A stretch of DNA of 64,000 bases, taken from positions 5,047,277 to 5,111,276 of the forward strand of contig JAUPFP010000008.1 in the NCBI GenBank assembly GCA_036925085.1, written 5' to 3'. The translations under genes were made by a program, and so were the position numbers. The notes below the pieces were generated by a model. The model made no database searches and had not been told where the DNA came from. It worked only from the letters and a program-made list of their open reading frames with translations. Source of the stretch: Brachycybe producta. Its lineage: Eukaryota; Arthropoda; Diplopoda; Playtdesmida; Andrognathidae. Positions 1 to 12,734 of this stretch are shown here, piece after piece (position 1 is the first letter of the stretch; the number at the start of each line of letters is the position of its first letter).

Positions 1-854
1 ATTTGTTTAATTTCAACAATATTGATTCCAAAAAAAAAATCAGACAGTGTATGTCCACCTTTAGTCTGACATTTAAAGCTAAACCCAAATATGTAATTTT
101 GCAGTATTACAATTTATATTGTTTAAATTATTAACAAAATAAACACTAAAGTAGGTCAGACTGCCTGATATTATTTCATCATCATCATCATCATCATCAT
201 ACAACCAAAAAAGAAACAAGAATAAAAGTTTTTAAATGAATCAAATAACATTTTCTTTTAAAGACCTTATAAAATAGTCATGAAGAAGAGAGAAAGAAAA
301 AGAAGAAAAAAGACAAAACAAGAAACAGGCAGAACTTTTAAACTGAATAAAAACAAAGAAAGAAAAAATAGACTAGAACCTAAAAATGAAAAAAAAAACC
401 TAAAAAGAACCAGAAAAACGAGACCAAACAAACTGAGTAACAAAAAAAAAAAAGGATTTCGTATCCTAAGTCTCATCAATAAAAATTAGAGCCAATAAGT
501 AAAACTTGAAGCAAATAGCGGAAGAAAAAGGAGGAGAAAAGATTTACTTTTCAAACAATGCAACAATATCGTTTAAATGTAATGTCCCATTAGGGACTTG
601 CATAAAAAACATAACCCTCTGTTAAATTATATCCGGCAACATTATTTTTTTTTCATTTTGTCAACTAACACACCCTTCCATTATTTAATAATAAAATTAG
701 TAAAGGACCCACAAAAAAAATATAAAACATTTCAACACTAGAAAACCCTAATGAAATCAAGTCAAGAATAATCGAAAATAACTAACCCCTTTTTCCTAAT
801 AAAGCACAAGAACTATACTACTATGATTCATGATTTTTATAGATTTTATATGGT

Positions 855-904
<50 letters not shown>

Positions 905-2065
905 TCAATGCATTCTCTTCTGTATAAAAATCAGTGGAATTTCTCAAGAGACCAACCAGTCAGTAGTGCTGTGGCGTGTGTGATCTCCCCCCACTTTCTC
1001 TCCTAACATCATCCACCCTATTTAGGCCCTAACTCCACCTTCTCCTCATGAAGCAAAGAATTACATTAAAAATCAATGCAAGACCAAGAAGAAAAAACAC
1101 CTTACTCCTATTTTTCTACATAAAGCCTGATAACAACCCATCTCAAACCAACATTAATCATCCAATTACCTGAATCAGCAATTAAAAAAAAGTGAAGTTG
1201 AATATAAAAAACACACACACAACCCCATGACTGGCTGTGTGGATTTGAATGAGTAAAACTTAAAAGCGCATTGTAATTAGGTGTGCCGCCGCCGCCGCCG
1301 CCTCCTCCGCCAACAAAAAACAAAACACACACCGAGTAGTGCAGAGTCAGAAAACGAATACGAATTTCAATCGATCAATAAACTTCCTATTCAAACACCA
1401 ACACAAGACTTTTGAGAGGGTTTTTTTTGTTTAAAAAAAGGTTCAAAATAACGACAATGATACAAAACAAATACTTTATAAAAAAAAAATCTAAAGTAAA
1501 CAAGAGGTTTTTGTTTTGCAAATTGCCATATTAAGCATAAAAACCATTGTTTGGAAGAAAAAAAAAGTGCATAAATCGAACAAGGCCTAAAAGCCTTCGT
1601 ATCTAATGACATGACTGAAACAAAAAAAAAATACTAACACAAAATTTGGAAACTAGCTATCTCCTCACTAGAAATCCCTATGACTTTTTTTTTTAATATG
1701 GTGCACGTAACTTGCTCAATTCAACTGCATGAGTGCTCTACTGAATAACGTCACATTCTCGTGTTCAAACAGCTAATTGCGGCCTATCCAAACCTATTTC
1801 GGGTTATTGCACGCCTTTGATACGCAGTGGCGTAGCTATGGGGAGCAATATGGAAGTGACATTTGCTTCCGGTACCAGTCTCCAAAAGGACGCCTTCAAA
1901 TCTTATTTAAATTTTTAAAATTTTATTTCCAAGTTTCCTCATTAAGGAGTTGTTTCCATTGGGGTCAAAATATGAACTTTTTGAAAATTTCAACTGGTGA
2001 AAAAGTTCAAATTTTCAATCCAGTGGAAAAAAAGCCTAATGATTAATAATTAATAATTATATTAA
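1..2065. other. AT-rich non-coding DNA with microsatellites
   Basis: No gene is visible. The stretch holds a (CAT)n run near 177-200, purine-rich A/G sequence at 280-480, a (TA)n run at about 860-902 and a short GC-rich triplet run (CCG)n near 1286-1305. Open frames here follow low-complexity sequence and have no domain-like composition. Confidence 0.6.
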
Positions 2066-2560
2066 GCCAGGTCTGTCCTTTTCATGTGAGTAACATTTTA
2101 ACCCTTGAACCACGTCGGAATTTATATAAATTTGAATAAATGAACTGCTTTTTTTTCTCAAGGTCAACTATATGTTGCACCCTTCCCATCCAAGAACCCC
2201 ATGATATTATATTGGAGAGGGGGAAATGGTTGGAAAGTGTAGGGGTAGGGGGAGAGAGAGAAAAGTGAGAGAGGGTGACGGAAATTGAAATGAAAGAAGT
2301 AAAAAAAGGAAAAAACGACGCGCATGCGCACACCAGAAAAAAATGAAACGCTCATTTTCTCTTTCAAATATAAAAAGGGGAGGAAATAATAGTAGCAAAA
2401 TTAAACTAGAATTTTTTTTGCTCCGCTCTTTTATGAATTGGGTTGTTGGGTTTGTTACTTGGTCTGATGGCATAAAAGGGCGGAGGAAAAGAAATTCTAA
2501 TGCTGGGCCCAATTGTCTGTGAATTTTGCTCCCGTCATTTATGACGGGTTACCCCACTAG
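2066..2560 (+). mobile_element. Helitron-like non-autonomous element, copy 1
   Basis: It starts at GCCAGGTCTGT after an AT-rich run and ends in CTAG followed by T. Just inside the end is an 8-bp-stem hairpin (CCCGTCAT, loop TT, ATGACGGG, 2531-2548), then TTACCCCA and CTAG. A subterminal hairpin a few bases before CTAG, with insertion before T, is the Helitron 3' signature. The same end occurs at 14564, 47109 and, diverged, 51326. There is no Rep/helicase ORF, so it is non-autonomous. Its 3' half contains a further inverted-repeat MITE-like segment (about 2400-2520). The 5' TC end is not certain. Confidence 0.55.
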
Positions 2561-4545
2561 TTTTATATTAATAAGACAAAGTGAAAGGATTGCACTTTCA
2601 GTTTTAAAAAAAATTCGTTTGAGTCTCGATAAGGCTATGCTAGATGCTAGTTTCACCTCTGAATTTTAGCCTCTAACCAGGTCCTGTACGTGAAAATAAA
2701 AATTCTTGCTTACATCTTTTATCAGCATATAGAAAGATCCATCACTTGAGCACATAGCAGCAAAAAAGCCACCCTCGTTTCTAGTGGACAGTCCAACCAC
2801 GTACTAGCTTCCGAAATCGTAGATCAGCAAAATATGATATCAGCGCCACCCGCAAATATTATTTTTTTTTCTTCCTAGTGATGAGCGATGCGAGTCGCAA
2901 AAAATGGCAACAATTTTTTTTTTTAAAAAAAATAACTAAAAACATGATATAAATTATAAATACGAGCTCGTAATTAAAGTAATTAAAAAAATTACTTCCA
3001 ACAAAAATTAAAACATATTAATCACACAGTAAAAACACGATTAAATTTTGAAAACAACATTTAGATAATCGTTGAACCTGAGCTGTTAAGTAATTATTCA
3101 CATAGTATGACAAAATGCATTCCATATTATGATTATGTTTTATTATAATGTTGTTACAATATTTTCTGAATTAAAATTGAAATGAAAACTAACTAATGTG
3201 TTATTATTTCAGATGAAACATTTTCACTTGCAATCAGTAACAACTACAGTGGATTAAAAATGTTTAATAATTTTAGAACGTATACAATTTCGCTTGCAAT
3301 TTTCCAATGAAATAAAAATTTCAAGAGAGAAACAAAAACAAATCCTAAATAAATCGTAAACATTCTAAATGATCACAATTTATTTTTTTAACGATCTCTC
3401 TTTTCTCTCAAATCTTTACAAATAAATTCAAATAACTTCCCCCGTTTAAGAAAATAAAAAAAAAACTCCGAATGGGGTTCGGGTAAAGATTTAAAAAGCG
3501 AAACAAATGTCTTAATTAATATTACTCTCATTAATTATTTTTTTTTGTTGCTACGATTTACAGAATCTCAGTTCTAATCCTTTCTAAGAAGAAACGAGAG
3601 ATATTTTATCGTAGAAAGTGCAAACTAAATTGCTTTACTGAAGCCATCAACTAATGAAGTTCATCAAGAAAACTAACTAACCAAGTCACGTCCAGAAAAA
3701 AAAGAACAAAAACGAGGAGAAGAATGAAAGAAGAAAAAAAACAGCGGAAAAATTAGGGTCCCTTTCTATCTCCCTTACTAGAAACACACGAACAGAAAAA
3801 AAAAACATCATTTCTACTCCACCCTCTACAACCAATCACTTGCTTTCAATCTCCTTCTAATTAATACGACAGACACCACATCTTACATGGAAAAGAGTTA
3901 CGCACTCGTAAAGTTACATACAAGAAACAATAAAACAAGGAAATAAAACTAACTGCAAAAAATACAGCAGAAGAAGAGCAGATGAACCAAAAAAAACCTT
4001 ATTTCTCTCCCTTTCTACTCATAAGTGTCTAATAGCTTAAATGTACCAACTTACCAAACATTGCCCGAGAATTAAAAGCGGAAAAAATACTCTGATTTCT
4101 AAATGGATGAAAGCTTAATTTCATTTTTCTCTTTTGTTTCTTAATGAAAAAAAACAAACAAAACATTTATGTTATTTAATCTAATATTGTTGAGTTCGAA
4201 TTCCAGATTTAAAAAAAACTAAAAACAATTGCAATGAGGATTCCTAATGGAAGTTTATCCTAAACTTTTTATCAAAAAATTAAAAACGTAAGACAAATAT
4301 CGTCTATAATTCATGTCTGGAACCATCAAGCAAAAATAAATTTCATTACACCTGGTTGCGTTCAGTTCCTGAGCGCTTGCGAAGTAATTTGAAAAGTTTG
4401 CTAGGTATGAAGTGTCATTAATGTCATAAATAGGCCGCATTTTTAATAATCAATGATTCAATTTTTGATCAATTAATGAAATTTTGAGATGAAAGGTTCC
4501 TTCATATACATTGCCTCTTTCATGAATGCACTCAATATGAAAATG
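2561..4545. other. AT-rich non-coding DNA
   Basis: I see no gene, RNA or clear repeat boundary in this stretch. It is dominated by A/T homopolymers. Confidence 0.5.
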
Positions 4546-4826
4546 TATTAATTCGAACTAATTCGGACCAAAGTTTGTTCGGATTATCGAATGTTTGTGT
4601 TAGCCGGAATTTTAGTTAAATCATAAAATCGAAAAACTTGTAAGCATTTTGTTTCTTCCAATGTTTACAGTAATTTTAATCTTTTCTGTTGTAATTCTAG
4701 TATTATATTTGACAAAATAAAATTCTTCTTCGTATGAATCTTTTTTTAATCTTCTTATTCCTTTTCATGTTCAGATTATCCGGAATTTCGGACAACCGGG
4801 GTTCGGATTATCGAGGTTCTACTGTG
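4546..4826. mobile_element. Tigger/pogo-like DNA transposon relic
   Basis: The right edge (4800-4824), read on the minus strand, is CAGTAGAACCTCGATAATCC, which resembles the terminal repeat of pogo/Tigger elements. A diverged opposite arm with TTCGGATTATCG lies near 4590. No transposase frame remains. The family call is from the terminal repeat only. Confidence 0.45.
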
Positions 4827-6981
4827 TATTATTTACAAAATGTATTAACAAATTAAAGAGCCCATTTAAAGTTAGTAAAGAGAACAGTAAGTTACTATAT
4901 AAATAGCAATTGTAATTGAAATGTTTACTGCAGTTAAAATTACAACAAAAACTGAATTTTTTTAATTTGGTAAAATTAAATGAAACACCAATGTTATAAA
5001 TTTCTAACTAAATTATAAATACATCAAAAAGGATAAATTCATACACTCCACCTGGTGACAAATTTAACAAACATTCTTTAAACCAAACCACACAAAAAAA
5101 CCTTGTATAATTGACAAGTGAACATGACTGATTATGATTTTTTAAAAAAAAATAAATACATGTAGCTAAAACAATTTATGATAATAAATTAAAATAATAA
5201 AAATCTCACGAAGACCCAAAGTATTCATATTAACTTCACGACCCACCGACCCCCTTTAAAAAAAAACCTATCAAAATTTTTTTAACTCTTTCTTTTCTTT
5301 AAAATGAAAAAGTCGTGACTGGCTGTTGTTGTTAGCTTGATTGACAGTGAAATTACTCCACGTCCTTTTATAATACTCAACTCCTAATGAAAACATTAAG
5401 CAGTACATTGATCCTGGATGCACTTGAAGCCACAGCAGACAAAGACAATCACAGCCGCCAACCAAAGTTCATCGGACATTGTCCGAACAACTACTCAATT
5501 CATAAAAAAAAATACTCTTATCCATACATATTAAAAAAGATTCTTTATTAAACATTATTTTTTTTTCCTCTGGTCAAACTAAGGGTTGAATTTTATATTG
5601 ACGTCCATAGACGAAAAAAAAAAACTTTGTTGGTGAGTGTGTCAGTCAAGGCTTTTTGAGACTAGATCATCTCTTGACTTTTGCAGTATAAAAAAATATC
5701 TCATGAAACTGATAGTCTCTCTCTCTCTCTCTCTCTCTCTCTTCAAGGGGAGTCAAGTCCATCATATCATAACCAGTGAAAAACTATACTACTACCCTGG
5801 ATGCTGCTGTTCGTAAATATAATAATAAAAAAATTGCAACACGTCTCAAAGACGTGACAGGGTGCATATCAAAGAGCAACATCAAAAAAACAGCATCTGT
5901 TGTTACTATAGCAAAATATTGGTAACAGATTTTGAATATCTTCCATCATCTTATCTATTTCAATAGCCTTTTTTTCTTTGTCTTCTTCTTCTTCTGGTTC
6001 CTTTTGATTTCTAAAACCCATCAAAAGCACTTGAGACCTTTAATTCATAACACATCTTTTATCCCATATAATCCTACACACATCTCTCTCTCTTTCTCTT
6101 TCTAAAACTGTCCCTTCAGGACCCAAGTCAGGTCATTAATTTTGGACGCAACTGCTGGCATCATCATCATCATCGTCGTCATCTTCTCTACATCGTTTGT
6201 CACCAGAATCAATACACAAGAAATCTTTTGACTCTCATTCATTTTCATGATTGATTGCAGCTTAATTTCACTTAAGCACATCAGCAATGTAGTAGTGGAT
6301 GGGTGCATACTAAATATTATAAACATAAACCATATTCATGTGAACTTATTGAGAGAAAGAAAAAAAAAAGCTCCTCTTAAAAGTCCTGCAACAATCACCA
6401 CCACCACCACCTCCATATTCAACCATATTATAATGTACATTCAAAAATCTAAAGGGACATAGATTATTAATTCATAAGATATAAGCCAAAATAATAATAT
6501 GCATAAAATGAATCATAATTAGTTCTCCCTTCTTTAAAGGTCAAAAAAAAATATATACAAAATCGCTTACTAAAAATAGGGATAAATTAATTAAAACATG
6601 AAATATAAAGTCTGTAAACGCAAATGTCTGTAAAGTTTCAGTAGAGTCTTTACTTATTAGTAGGTGATAATCCAATTATCTAATAGCTTTTTTTTTCTTC
6701 TATAAATAAAAGTCCAACCTACCTCCTACTTCAACCATAAATGAAACAAAAGAAGCTTTCCTTGCAGAATACAGTATTAATTTAGTTAAAAAGTCTAGTG
6801 TAAATTTGCTTCAGAAAACCGGAAAGACAAATGCATAAAAAACCAATCACTTTTTTTTTATTTAAGCAATAGTCAGAATTGTTTCTTGGATTATTGAGAT
6901 TTTATGTGATTCGGAAATACATTTTGATACAGAGAGAAAAAAATGCATTGAAACTGCAGGAGCTAAAAACCTAGAAATTCA
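4827..6981. other. AT-rich non-coding DNA with (TC)n
   Basis: Holds a (TC)n run at about 5716-5742, poly-A/T tracts and short CAT/CAC triplet runs near 6160 and 6398. No gene or RNA is supported. Confidence 0.5.
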
Positions 6982-7385
6982 AGGGCAGGTAGGTATTGAT
7001 GATCAATTCTGACTTGTCATCTCAAAATCGCAGCAGACGTTCAAATGATTTCAGTCTATTTTTCTTTTGAAATTGTTACGTTGGCACAGCCAACATTTTC
7101 ATCATTTTAACTAATCGCTCATGTTTCCATCATTGCAACAAGTTGAACAAATGCGTATGTTTCTCCATTCCAAAGCTTGTCAATCCAAGCCACACACTAT
7201 CAAGTTCCTGTCAGTTCAACTCAAAGATTTGAAGTGAATTTCTGGCCGAGGTAGATCTCGTTTAAGTGAAAATGGAAAACAATAAAAGTTGGATTAAATT
7301 AACAAAATTCGTTACATACAGTAGCAATTTTCGCATTGAAAAGCGAGGATTGACAAGCCAGAATTGATCGTCTGTAACCAGCTTT
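6982..7385. mobile_element. Terminal-inverted-repeat element, family of 10.6 kb copy
   Basis: The left edge carries GATGATCAATTCTGACTTGT, and the right edge carries its inverted partner ACAAGCCAGAATTGATCGTC followed by TGTAACCAGCTTTA. The same paired ends bound the element at 10622-10993. No coding capacity is visible, so this is a MITE-like non-autonomous transposon. Boundaries are good to about 10 bp. Confidence 0.5.
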
Positions 7386-9202
7386 ACTGATAGAGACTAA
7401 TCACTAAGTTTTCCTTCCTTTTCTAGACGGAAATTTTTCATCCACCACTGCAAATGAGTATAAAGATTAAAGAAAAAAATCCAATTTTCTCCTTAGTAAC
7501 AAAATGATTCCTTAAATGGTTTATTCCCTTTATATAAGACAAACGTTTTCTTCTTCTACAATTCTCTTTTTTCCCCCTATTTCTACTTTCCCCCTTCAGC
7601 TTTTTTTTTATATGTTGTAACGTTTGACTTCAATTTCACGTAAAATAATGCACCCGAATGAATGGATACCCTCTCTCCTCATTGCATTGAAACTACAAAA
7701 CACTGAATCATCTACATAAAAAGCTAGTTTATTTCAAGACTTGTGAATAAAGCTCCAGATATCGAAGAAGAAAAAAGAAGTTCCATTGAAAAAAAAAGAC
7801 AAACACAAAAAAAAAAGAACCAAAAGAAGAAGAAGCTTTTTTCGTTAGTTAATGCTGAAAGCTAGATAAATTGCTCTCCATACATTTTCAAATATATGTG
7901 GAGTCCTTTGTAAAATCTCGAATATATCAGATGTTTAGGATAGAAAGAAAAAAAAAGTATTAACTTTAATGACTACCGGATTTCTCTTCATGCAAATATA
8001 TTGTTCAATCGTCGTTCATTTTTTTTAGAAGGAAAAAAATAAAATAGAAACAAATTCAAATACAATATTCCTGAATGTTAACATAGAAATTTTAAAATTC
8101 TACTAATGGCAGGCAACTTTAACATAAAGTTATGGTCATGACTCATAAGTAAAGCTGCTTGGATTGTTTCTATTTTTTTTCCTATTGTTTTCAGTTTATG
8201 ATTTTTTTTTGGAATTTTAGCCAAAATTAAAATATATTTCAAGAATTGTCAAAAAGTTATTTTCTTAATTATGCGACATTATGCAAATTTCCAACAAAAA
8301 AAACTTATGTAATTGGTACATTTTATGAATTTTTATTTTTGATTAAATTGTTATTGCACACATGGCACCAATGAGGCTTAATACACGTCACTACTTAATT
8401 CCAATAGGGAGATATTATGTCCTCTTACGCAGGCTTCATACCCCTTTATTTTGATGTGAGATCCTATATGCATTAGGTGTGGAACCTACCTGTATAGGAC
8501 ATACATATACTGTATATCGACACTTCTATCGGTATAAGTAGTGCCGTGGAATAAACCTCAATATGGTATCATGCGCATGCGCGGCCCCTATACCATAGAA
8601 CCGTATGCAATGTACAAAAACACTAACAGACTTAGTCCCCCCCCCCCCATTTACGCGGTCATTTTCTTCTTGCCAAACTACTGTGGTCATTAGTTCATAG
8701 ACATCACATAAGACGGCCACCCAAATACTAAACTGACCTCACACAGCTGGTTACAATTATTCAAAACTAGCAATTTAGACACACAAATTCGTTACAGACT
8801 GAATAACCTTACTCAAAATTAATTGTAATGACTCATGCCAATCAATATTCATCAATAGTTTATATAAACCACATCGAGGTCAAATGACCAACTGATGATT
8901 CTGTCTTCGTTTCTATCAAAAACATGTTACTTTTTTCTTTTCTTACAACGCCCTTAAAAATCAGCCCACACATTCAAAAAGGAAGTCTATTCACAACATA
9001 AATTGCATTTATAACCAGTTGACATTTATCAAAATGAGTCACACAGGTTCATAGTGTTTGCGTTCTTAATGGATGCTTAGAGTCTGATGAGCATTGGCAC
9101 AGCTCAACTAAGCAAGTAAATGCTTAGCTCAGAGCTGGCTCAGTTCACATTTCATATACAAGTATTTTGAATAAAAATCAAAGCAGGTGAAGTAAATATT
9201 AA
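7386..9202. other. AT-rich non-coding DNA
   Basis: Contains poly-A/T tracts, a C-run near 8638-8649 and a GCGCATGCGC palindrome near 8573. No gene is supported. Confidence 0.5.
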
Positions 9203-9334
9203 AGGGTCGTATTCTTAATGATTGCTAAGTTAAAGCTAGTGCTAAATCTCAAAAACTTTTGTTAGAAAGTTTCATTTAAAAGTTGATAAGTTTAGCACTA
9301 CCTTTGACTTACCAATCATTAAGAATATGACCCT
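9203..9334. mobile_element. Short palindromic MITE (132 bp)
   Basis: It begins AGGGTCGTATTCTTAATGAT and ends with the inverted counterpart ATCATTAAGAATATGACCCT. The arms continue through GTGCTAAA and TTTAGCAC, so most of the element folds back on itself. There is no coding capacity. Confidence 0.6.
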
Positions 9335-10621
9335 AAGGTCGACCCTAGAAATATCACCTATGACTTCGTTTAACCCAAATAAAAACTCCAAGATTCAAAC
9401 TTAACTTCCTTTAACTTCTGCCACCAGATCGTAGAAAATTGCTCGTATGAGTAATGTTATTATCTAAGCTTCAGCATGTTTTTTTAGTTTCTTTTTGTCC
9501 ATATCTTAATCACTGATTGAGTGGAGTGGAAGATTACATTCTTCTCTCCCATTTTTTTTTTACTGATTTCATCTGAATTTCTTCCCTGATTACAATTAAT
9601 CCCTCCATCCCTTTTTTATTTCTCTATTTCATCCACTTCAACAAATATAAGAAAAGAAAATCCTCAGCATACAATCCCTCCCCTTGTCCAAGGCTTACAT
9701 TTTAGCTAGCCTTTACAAAATTTTCTTTCCATAGTTCTAACAGTGTCCGTTGTTTATTTAGTGGACTGTAACCAAATCGAAAGCACACAACCGAGACACA
9801 TCTTTAATTCATGAAATCTATCTTCTTTCCCTTATATATAATATAATGTACTTCAAGTCAACATCATATGCAACTTTCAAGTAGGAAAAAGAAAAGCACT
9901 GACTTGAAGGACACACAACTTAAGATGCATTGCAAATAAAACCGACCACACAATAAGAAGGAATGACGACGGTCTTGTAATACACCCTCCACCCTTCCTA
10001 AACACCATCACCACCACAACACTGATACGAACTTATTTCAAGTACGTAACAAACCTTAGTAGTATATACTAAAGAAATAAAAGACTCCCATAAGACAACA
10101 TACATATGCATAGAAAACATCAGTTTTCACAGCAATAGCAGTAACAGCAGCACTATAGGGGCTTACATGTTGAAGAAAGGGGGGTGGGCCTTACTGCTTA
10201 CATGTCGAAGAAGAAATAAGCACATATTTATGAGGATACAAACAAACTTGAAATTGCTACAACTATACAAACATCTAATATTGCAAATATTACCAATAAT
10301 AAATTGTTTTTATATTAACACCCTGTACATAAACGTCAAGATGAAAATTTGTGACAAATGCACGCATCATATAGAACCTGCCTAAGATAATTTTCATGAT
10401 AATTGATTGGCCAAGAGCTTAGAATGCTCTTCTTGACTTCAATTCTAAAATACTGTAGAATTAAGCAACAAAAAAACAACATTCCAATTTCCAAGCACTG
10501 ACATAAAAACTCACCATTTTCGTGGTAGGTTTTAATATATTTTTAAAAAATTTGGAAAGCATCGTTCTGAACTTCTGAAGCATCAGTGTTGTTGTTCTAC
10601 ACATCCGAGTCTTTTATAGAT
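9335..10621. other. AT-rich non-coding DNA
   Basis: No gene, RNA or well-bounded repeat recognised. Confidence 0.5.
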
Positions 10622-10993
10622 AAGCTGGATGCAGACGATCAATTCTGGCTTGTAAATCCTGGATTGTCACTCAAAAATGCCACAGACATTCAAAAACCAT
10701 TTCTGTTTATTTTTTCTTGATTTTCTTTTGAAATTTATGTGCACAAAAGCTTACTTACAGTATCTTTTTAATTAAATTGCATATGCAATCAATGCAAAGC
10801 TTTATGATTTGAACAAATACATGTTTCCACGTTACAATTCTTTAAAATCCACGCCACACACCATTCAGTTTCCGACTGTTCAATCCAAAGATTGATGTGG
10901 ATATCTCACGGAGCAGATTGTTCGAGCTAAGATTGAATAAATACAATCAATTTTTAGATTTAAACGCCAGAATTGATTGTCTGTACCCAGCTG
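10622..10993. mobile_element. Terminal-inverted-repeat element (372 bp)
   Basis: Left end AGCTGGATGCAGACGATCAA with TTCTGGCTTG; right end CGCCAGAATTGATTGTCTGT then ACCCAGCT. The arms are imperfect inverted repeats of about 30 bp and match the ends of the element at 6982-7385. Non-coding. Confidence 0.55.
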
Positions 10994-11336
10994 TATGACG
11001 CATAAGTACTTGAATCCTATTACTTGAGCACTGGCTAAAAAAAAACGTTTTGTTTCTTTAAAAAACAACAAATGATATTATTACTTCCATTGGATATCTT
11101 GTAAACTTCAAAATGTAGAATATCGTTTTACAAAATAAATAAAAATCTACCATCAGATTTTTTCCATTGACCATTAAAAAAAATCTCTTTTATAAATAAA
11201 TAAATAAATCAAATCCTAATGTCTGTTTTTCTAAGCTGCTTTTCAATCCAATTCGACAGTTTTAGAATTTTTATGCATAAAATTCATATCGATTTATTGA
11301 TGACCATATAGAAGAAAAAAAAGAAGACGACTAAGG

Positions 11337-11522
11337 AAGGTCCTTTACACACAGACCACTTTTGGGTCGTCAATTTTGATTAAAATTTTTTCTCGCAGAT
11401 GGCTTGTTTGTGGTTGTAACGTACTGCTATGGAAAGTAGCCGACACAGGCGAAAGATAACACGACTTCACTTTGCAGTCGAGATCGACCACCAAAAGTGG
11501 TAGTCTGTGTGCCAAAGGCCTT
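11337..11522. mobile_element. MITE with AAGGYCYTT ends, copy 1
   Basis: Left end AAGGTCCTTTACACACAGAC then CACTTTTGG; right end CCAAAAGTGGTAGTCTGTGT then GCCAAAGGCCTT. The terminal inverted repeats are about 29 bp. A shorter related copy lies at 12597-12734. No coding capacity; the superfamily is not identified. Confidence 0.6.
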
Positions 11523-12596
11523 ATTTCCCCTCCCTCCCTCTCTCATATTCAAGTGTTCTATCGCTCTTTATGTGTCCAGTGTCTACATAAAATGTAACTC
11601 AACAGTGACTGAGACCTTAAAACACGTTTTTTCTTTTCGAAATCGTAAGTTAAAATGGAAAAAAAAAGAAAGTCAAACGAGGCTTTTCCATATCCACATT
11701 TTAAGGGTTTTTTTGTTGTTAAAAAAAGATAACAAAAAAAAAAGGAGAGCAAAAACAGCAAAAGAATAAAACGACATTGCATGAAAATGTACAAAAGGGG
11801 TTAAACTTAAAAAAAGATACATAAAAATACAATGTCTGTATATAGTAAAAAAAAAGCAAAAAATGACAGAAAAAAAAAGGCAAAAGAATAAAAAAAAAAT
11901 CGAAGAACCATTTTGAGTTGGAGAGTAAAAAAAGAGGGGTGGGGATGATTTGTATTGGATAAGACAAGAAAAAAAAGAAGGGATGGGTTAATAGGACCAG
12001 AAGAAAAAAAAAAAAGAACTAGGAGAGAGGAGGGGGGGGGGGGGATAAAAAGCTGTAGACAAAATGGTCAAGAAATCTACGTTCGGTTGACTGAATTCTT
12101 CTTTGCTCTTCACTACACAATGAAAATGGACGAAATAGAGAAAAGAAGGGAGAAAAAGAGGCGGGGGGGGGGGGGAGGGGGCCCCCTCCAATGTAAAAAC
12201 TAAGAGGATGAGGGGGGGGCTTGGACACGCGACCGGAAGGAAGTGTTAGCGAACAGTCAGCTTTATGGCGTTGACAAAAAATGCCAATCGATAAACAAGT
12301 GTCATAACATGCTTAAAGATAGAGATGGGGGGGGGGGAGATGCAACTTCTATAGGGACACTTTGAACCAAAATAAAGTTGATGTCCTTTTTAGTATAGTT
12401 GCTTCCAAAAACCAACAACAATAAAGAAAAGAAAAAACTTCTTGAGTGGACAAAAGAAGACCTAACGATAGTTTATGTTTTATTAAATAGCATTCTTCAT
12501 TTGATGATGTTAATAAGGCACCAAACATATTGTATTCAATACAAACCTTGCAACTTGAATGAAATTTGACTTCCAACTCTTTCTATTTTTCGTTCA
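11523..12596. other. Low-complexity A-rich and G-run DNA
   Basis: Long A-rich stretches and G-runs (near 12030-12043, 12162-12174, 12329-12338) produce chance open frames on both strands. No gene is supported. Confidence 0.5.
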
Positions 12597-12734
12597 GGGT
12601 TGGAAAACACAAACCACTTTTTGACTGCAAAATGACCATTTTCAGTCTTTCAACACAGAATATATTTCAACCACAGCTCAACCACCTGCGACTTCATTTT
12701 GTAGTCGAAAAGTAGTCTGTGTGTCAAGACCCTT
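12597..12734. mobile_element. MITE with AAGGYCYTT-type ends, copy 2
   Basis: Ends GGGTTGGAAAACACAAACCA then CTTTTTGACTGC, and CGAAAAGTAGTCTGTGTGTC then AAGACCCTT, form a diverged inverted repeat related to 11337-11522. Confidence 0.5.
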